Below are positions 61,539-64,000 of a stretch of 64,000 nt of DNA, piece after piece. Location of the stretch: positions 248,001 through 312,000 of the forward strand of contig CALSOH010000002.1 in assembly GCA_943787925.1 (NCBI GenBank), in the 5' to 3' direction. The notes beneath the pieces were generated by a model. That model worked only from the letters and a program-made list of their open reading frames with translations. It made no database searches and was not told the origin of the DNA. Source of the DNA: TMED14 sp003507115 (GTDB lineage Bacteria; Bacteroidota; Bacteroidia; Flavobacteriales; Schleiferiaceae). Position numbers and translations under genes: made by a program. Positions within the stretch are counted from its first letter, which is position 1, and each line of letters starts with the position of its first letter.

Positions 61539-62352
61539 AATTCGTGCTAAAAAGGCCCTCGGCCAACATTTTCTGCGGGACTTGAGCGCCGCCGAACGCA
61601 TGGCGGATCGCCTTTCCTTAGACGGGTATCACCGCGTATTGGAAGTGGGACCCGGTACTGGGGTGCTGACCCAGTACCTCTTGCCCAGGAACCTCGAACT
61701 CCATGCCATCGAGCTGGACCGCGAAAGCATTCCCGTGCTTCAAAGCAAGTTTCCCGAGATCAGTGCGCGATTGTACCATGCGGACCTCCTCAAGTGGAGC
61801 GTTCCCGAGGCTCTTGCCAGTGAACCCTTCGCCTTGGTAGGCAACTACCCGTACAACATCTCGACGCAAATCGTCTTTTGGATGATCGATCGGCGCGCGC
61901 AGATTCCCGAAATGGTCGGCATGTTCCAAAAAGAAGTAGCCCAGCGCATAGCCGCGGGACCAGGAAGCAAGGTGTACGGCATAACATCCGTCCTCACCCA
62001 AGCCTATTATGAGGTCGACTACCTCTTTACTTTGGACGAAGGCGCCTTTGACCCGCCACCTAGGGTAAAAAGCGGGGTCATCCATTGCCGGCGAAGAGCC
62101 GAAATGCCGGATGTCAACCCCAAACATTTAGCCCTCGTGGTCAAGACGGCCTTCAACCAACGGAGAAAAACCCTGCGTAACGCGCTGAAATCCCTTAATT
62201 TTGCGGAGACAGGACCGATGGAGACACTAGCCCAGCGCCGTGCTGAACAACTAGATGTCCACGAATTCATCGCCCTGGCACAAAGTATGACCCATGGCGT
62301 TCCAGATCACCCCGGAATACATCAAGGCCCTGCGCCAACACCTGGAGGATAA
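61531..62352 (+). CDS. rsmA: 16S rRNA (adenine-1518,1519 N6)-dimethyltransferase
   Basis: RsmA (KsgA) dimethylates two adjacent adenines at the 3' end of 16S rRNA late in 30S maturation. The 273-residue frame has 'KKALGQHFLRDLSAAERM', 'VLEVGPGTGVLTQYLL' (SAM motif I), 'LVGNYPYNISTQIVFWM' (NPPY-like NYPY) and 'FDPPPRVKSGVIHCRRR'. The last ~20 residues overlap the mgtE start by 59 nt and look non-native, so the true stop was probably lost by an indel near 62285. Its start overlaps the M3 frame by 8 nt. Confidence 0.95.
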   Translation: MAEIRAKKALGQHFLRDLSAAERMADRLSLDGYHRVLEVGPGTGVLTQYLLPRNLELHAIELDRESIPVLQSKFPEISARLYHADLLKWSVPEALASEPFALVGNYPYNISTQIVFWMIDRRAQIPEMVGMFQKEVAQRIAAGPGSKVYGITSVLTQAYYEVDYLFTLDEGAFDPPPRVKSGVIHCRRRAEMPDVNPKHLALVVKTAFNQRRKTLRNALKSLNFAETGPMETLAQRRAEQLDVHEFIALAQSMTHGVPDHPGIHQGPAPTPGG

Positions 62353-63640
62353 AAACTTCTCCGGGCTGGAAAGCCTTTTGCTGGACCTTCACGCTGCGGA
62401 TGTTGCTGAAATCGCCCAAAGTCTCGATGCCGAACAGGCCTACGCCCTCATGCAAACGCTCGGCCCCGAGCGCTTCTCCGATGTCATCGTGTATTTTGAC
62501 GAAGAGCGCAGAGGTGAAATTTTAGAAAACTATACAGGAAAAGAAATTGCGCAGGTCGTCCTGGACAACATGGACACGGACGATGCCGCCGATTTGATTT
62601 CGGAACTCCCCGAGGACAAAAAACGCGAGGTTCTCTCCAACTTGGAGGACTTGGATTTGGCCAAGGATTTGGCGGATCTACTCACCCATGCCGAGGGAAC
62701 AGCTGGGGCCTTGATGGCAACAGAACTCGTGAAAGTCAATGAGAATTGGACCGTTCTACATTGTGTTCGAGAGATGCGCCGGCAAGCGGAAGATGTGGAA
62801 GTAGTGCATGCCGTCTACGTCGTGGATGACAATGACGTCCTCCTCGGGTCACTCTCATTGAAAAAATTACTGACAACGAGCACCCGTACTCCGATTTCAG
62901 AGGTGTTTGAACGCAAAGTCCGCTCCGTGACGTCCACCACCGAAGATCAAGAAGTGGCGCGTATCATGAAGAAGTACGACCTCTTTGTCATTCCCGTCGT
63001 GGATGAATTGGGGCGACTCCTCGGCCGAATCACCCTGGACGACGTGGTAGATGTCATTCAAGAAGAAGCCGACAGCAATTACCAGTTGATGTCCGGTCTA
63101 TCGGATGAAGTCACGAATGATGACGGCTTATTTGACATGACGCGGGCACGCCTGCCTTGGCTACTTGTCGGGCTCCTGGGTGGGGTCCTCACCTCCACCG
63201 TCATTGCGCGGAATGAAAGCGAGCTCATTCTCATTCCCCAAATCGCCTTCTTTATGCCCTTGATTGCGGCCATGGGGGGCAATGTAGGGGTTCAATCTTC
63301 GGCCATTGTCGTCCAAGCCATTGCCAATAGCACCTTGCAGAAAAATCTTTGGACCCGCCTACGTCGCGAGCTCGGGGTGGGTCTTTTCAACGGCTTGATT
63401 TGCGCCTTGGTTATTTTGCTTTACAGCTGGGGCATGGGGCATGGATTGCTCTTTGCGACCACCGTGGGAGGCTCTCTCCTCGCCGTCATTCTTTTTGCTT
63501 CCTTGTTCGGCACCGCCATCCCCTGGGTCCTGGACCACTACGGAGTCGATCCGGCTTTGGCGACTGGACCCTTTATTACGACGACCAATGACGTGCTCGG
63601 ATTGAGCATTTATTTTGCCATCGCAAACGCCTTGCTATGA
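62294..63640 (+). CDS. mgtE: Magnesium transporter MgtE
   Basis: A Mg2+ channel gated by cytoplasmic Mg2+. The 448-residue protein has the N domain ('LDLHAADVAEIAQSLDAEQA', 'LDNMDTDDAADLISELPEDK'), two CBS domains ('AVYVVDDNDVLLGSLSLKKL' region, 'FVIPVVDELGRLLGRITLDD') and five C-terminal membrane helices with 'MPLIAAMGGNVGVQSSAIVV' (pore residue region) and 'FASLFGTAIPWVLDHYGVDP'. The ending 'GLSIYFAIANALL' is the family C-terminus. It follows rsmA and overlaps the next start. Confidence 0.96.
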   Translation: MAFQITPEYIKALRQHLEDKNFSGLESLLLDLHAADVAEIAQSLDAEQAYALMQTLGPERFSDVIVYFDEERRGEILENYTGKEIAQVVLDNMDTDDAADLISELPEDKKREVLSNLEDLDLAKDLADLLTHAEGTAGALMATELVKVNENWTVLHCVREMRRQAEDVEVVHAVYVVDDNDVLLGSLSLKKLLTTSTRTPISEVFERKVRSVTSTTEDQEVARIMKKYDLFVIPVVDELGRLLGRITLDDVVDVIQEEADSNYQLMSGLSDEVTNDDGLFDMTRARLPWLLVGLLGGVLTSTVIARNESELILIPQIAFFMPLIAAMGGNVGVQSSAIVVQAIANSTLQKNLWTRLRRELGVGLFNGLICALVILLYSWGMGHGLLFATTVGGSLLAVILFASLFGTAIPWVLDHYGVDPALATGPFITTTNDVLGLSIYFAIANALL

Positions 63641-64000
63641 AGCCGGTCCTTGCCTTGGATTCGACCGATGCAGGGCTGGAGGCGGGACTCGAGGCAGCAG
63701 GCTACACCCTGATGCGAGCCTATCACGTCCCCGAAGCGGAACTCGGACCCTACCTCGCCACGGCCGAAGGAATCCTACTTCGAAGCCGCATCCGCATCAC
63801 CGAGCCCCTTCTCGCCCAAGCCCCCGCCCTCCAGTGGATTGGCCGATTGGGTTCGGGCGTCGAGAATATTGACCAAGCGGCGGCCCAACGCCGCGGAGTC
63901 GCCCTGTATTCGGCTCCAGAGGGCAATCGCAGCGCCGTCGGAGAGCATGCCTTGGGGATGTTGCTCTCCTTGACCCATAAAATTGGCTGGGCACACCGAG
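63637..64000 (+). CDS. 2-hydroxyacid (phosphoglycerate-type) dehydrogenase, truncated by window end
   Basis: The frame opens at an ATG overlapping the mgtE stop and continues past the window. The 121 codons seen contain 'EGILLRSRIRITEPLLAQAP', 'LQWIGRLGSGVENIDQAAAQ' (substrate-binding 'R.GSG.ENID' motif of D-isomer 2-hydroxyacid dehydrogenases) and 'GNRSAVGEHALGMLLSLTHK'. It is probably a D-3-phosphoglycerate-dehydrogenase-like enzyme, but the NAD domain and Arg/Glu/His residues lie beyond the end. Confidence 0.85.
   Translation, partial: MKPVLALDSTDAGLEAGLEAAGYTLMRAYHVPEAELGPYLATAEGILLRSRIRITEPLLAQAPALQWIGRLGSGVENIDQAAAQRRGVALYSAPEGNRSAVGEHALGMLLSLTHKIGWAHR

Overview
The window looks like chromosomal DNA from a member of the Bacteroidota, most likely a Flavobacteriales-type lineage with a G+C content that is high for that group (mid-50s percent by eye). 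The evidence is lineage-typical genes and order: pyrG-yidC; a DivIC/FtsB-like gene followed by mutA-mutB-meaB; ubiE-porT; a lipoprotein form of the TamA/BamA barrel (TamL type); Omp28, DUF5686, DUF7935, DUF2147 and DUF6970 family proteins; a 287-residue primary sigma factor; a CarB without its C-terminal regulatory domain; and TAnnTTTG (-7) promoter elements. The species cannot be named from sequence alone.

Layout. 1-2.3 kb: two glycosyltransferases (minus strand). 2.3-5.6 kb: a QueA-family protein, a secreted endonuclease/phosphatase-fold protein and an Omp28-like lipoprotein. 5.6-13.3 kb (minus): rlmH, holA, a TonB-dependent receptor, pyrG, yidC and a GNAT acetyltransferase. 13.4-14.8 kb: YihY and a DUF2147 protein. 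14.8-22.2 kb: a surface-glycan block with a glycosyltransferase, a Wzx-like flippase, a sulfotransferase, a YfhO-family membrane protein and another glycosyltransferase. 22.16-22.4 kb: an unusual CTAG-rich repeat. 22.4-25.5 kb (minus): carB and rpmH. 25.6-33.4 kb: a short-chain dehydrogenase, a 2OG-Fe(II) oxygenase, an ABC exporter, a DivIC-like protein and the methylmalonyl-CoA mutase genes mutA, mutB and meaB. 33.3-44.0 kb: DUF7935, aspartate aminotransferase, TrkH, UbiE, PorT, a TrmH-type methyltransferase, Rpe, TamL, class I aldolase and AccD. 44.0-49.5 kb: rpsO, pnp, rpoD, a lipoprotein and ssrA (tmRNA). 49.5-57.5 kb (mostly minus): YbjQ with a coupled 47-residue membrane protein, a broken SurA/PpiC isomerase, DUF5686, PurT, a GNAT-like protein and an HMA/MauE-type membrane protein. 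57.5-64 kb: an NlpC/P60 hydrolase, DUF6970, an in-frame fusion of a saccharopine/alanine-dehydrogenase-like domain to an M3 peptidase, RsmA, MgtE and the start of a 2-hydroxyacid dehydrogenase.

Most genes are housekeeping: translation, nucleotide synthesis, membrane biogenesis and propionate/methylmalonyl-CoA metabolism. The accessory part is the glycan block, where activated-sugar transfer, lipid-linked export and sulfation functions sit together. Two features stand out. First, perfect TAnnTTTG promoter elements lie only 3-5 nt before the start codon of at least six genes, which predicts leaderless or nearly leaderless mRNAs. Second, reading-frame breaks that single-base changes would repair recur in several genes. 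These are either sequencing/assembly indels in a draft genome or true decay, and they affect several calls below. I found no CRISPR array, tRNA, rRNA, insertion sequence or recognisable defence system, and no clear undescribed multi-gene system.
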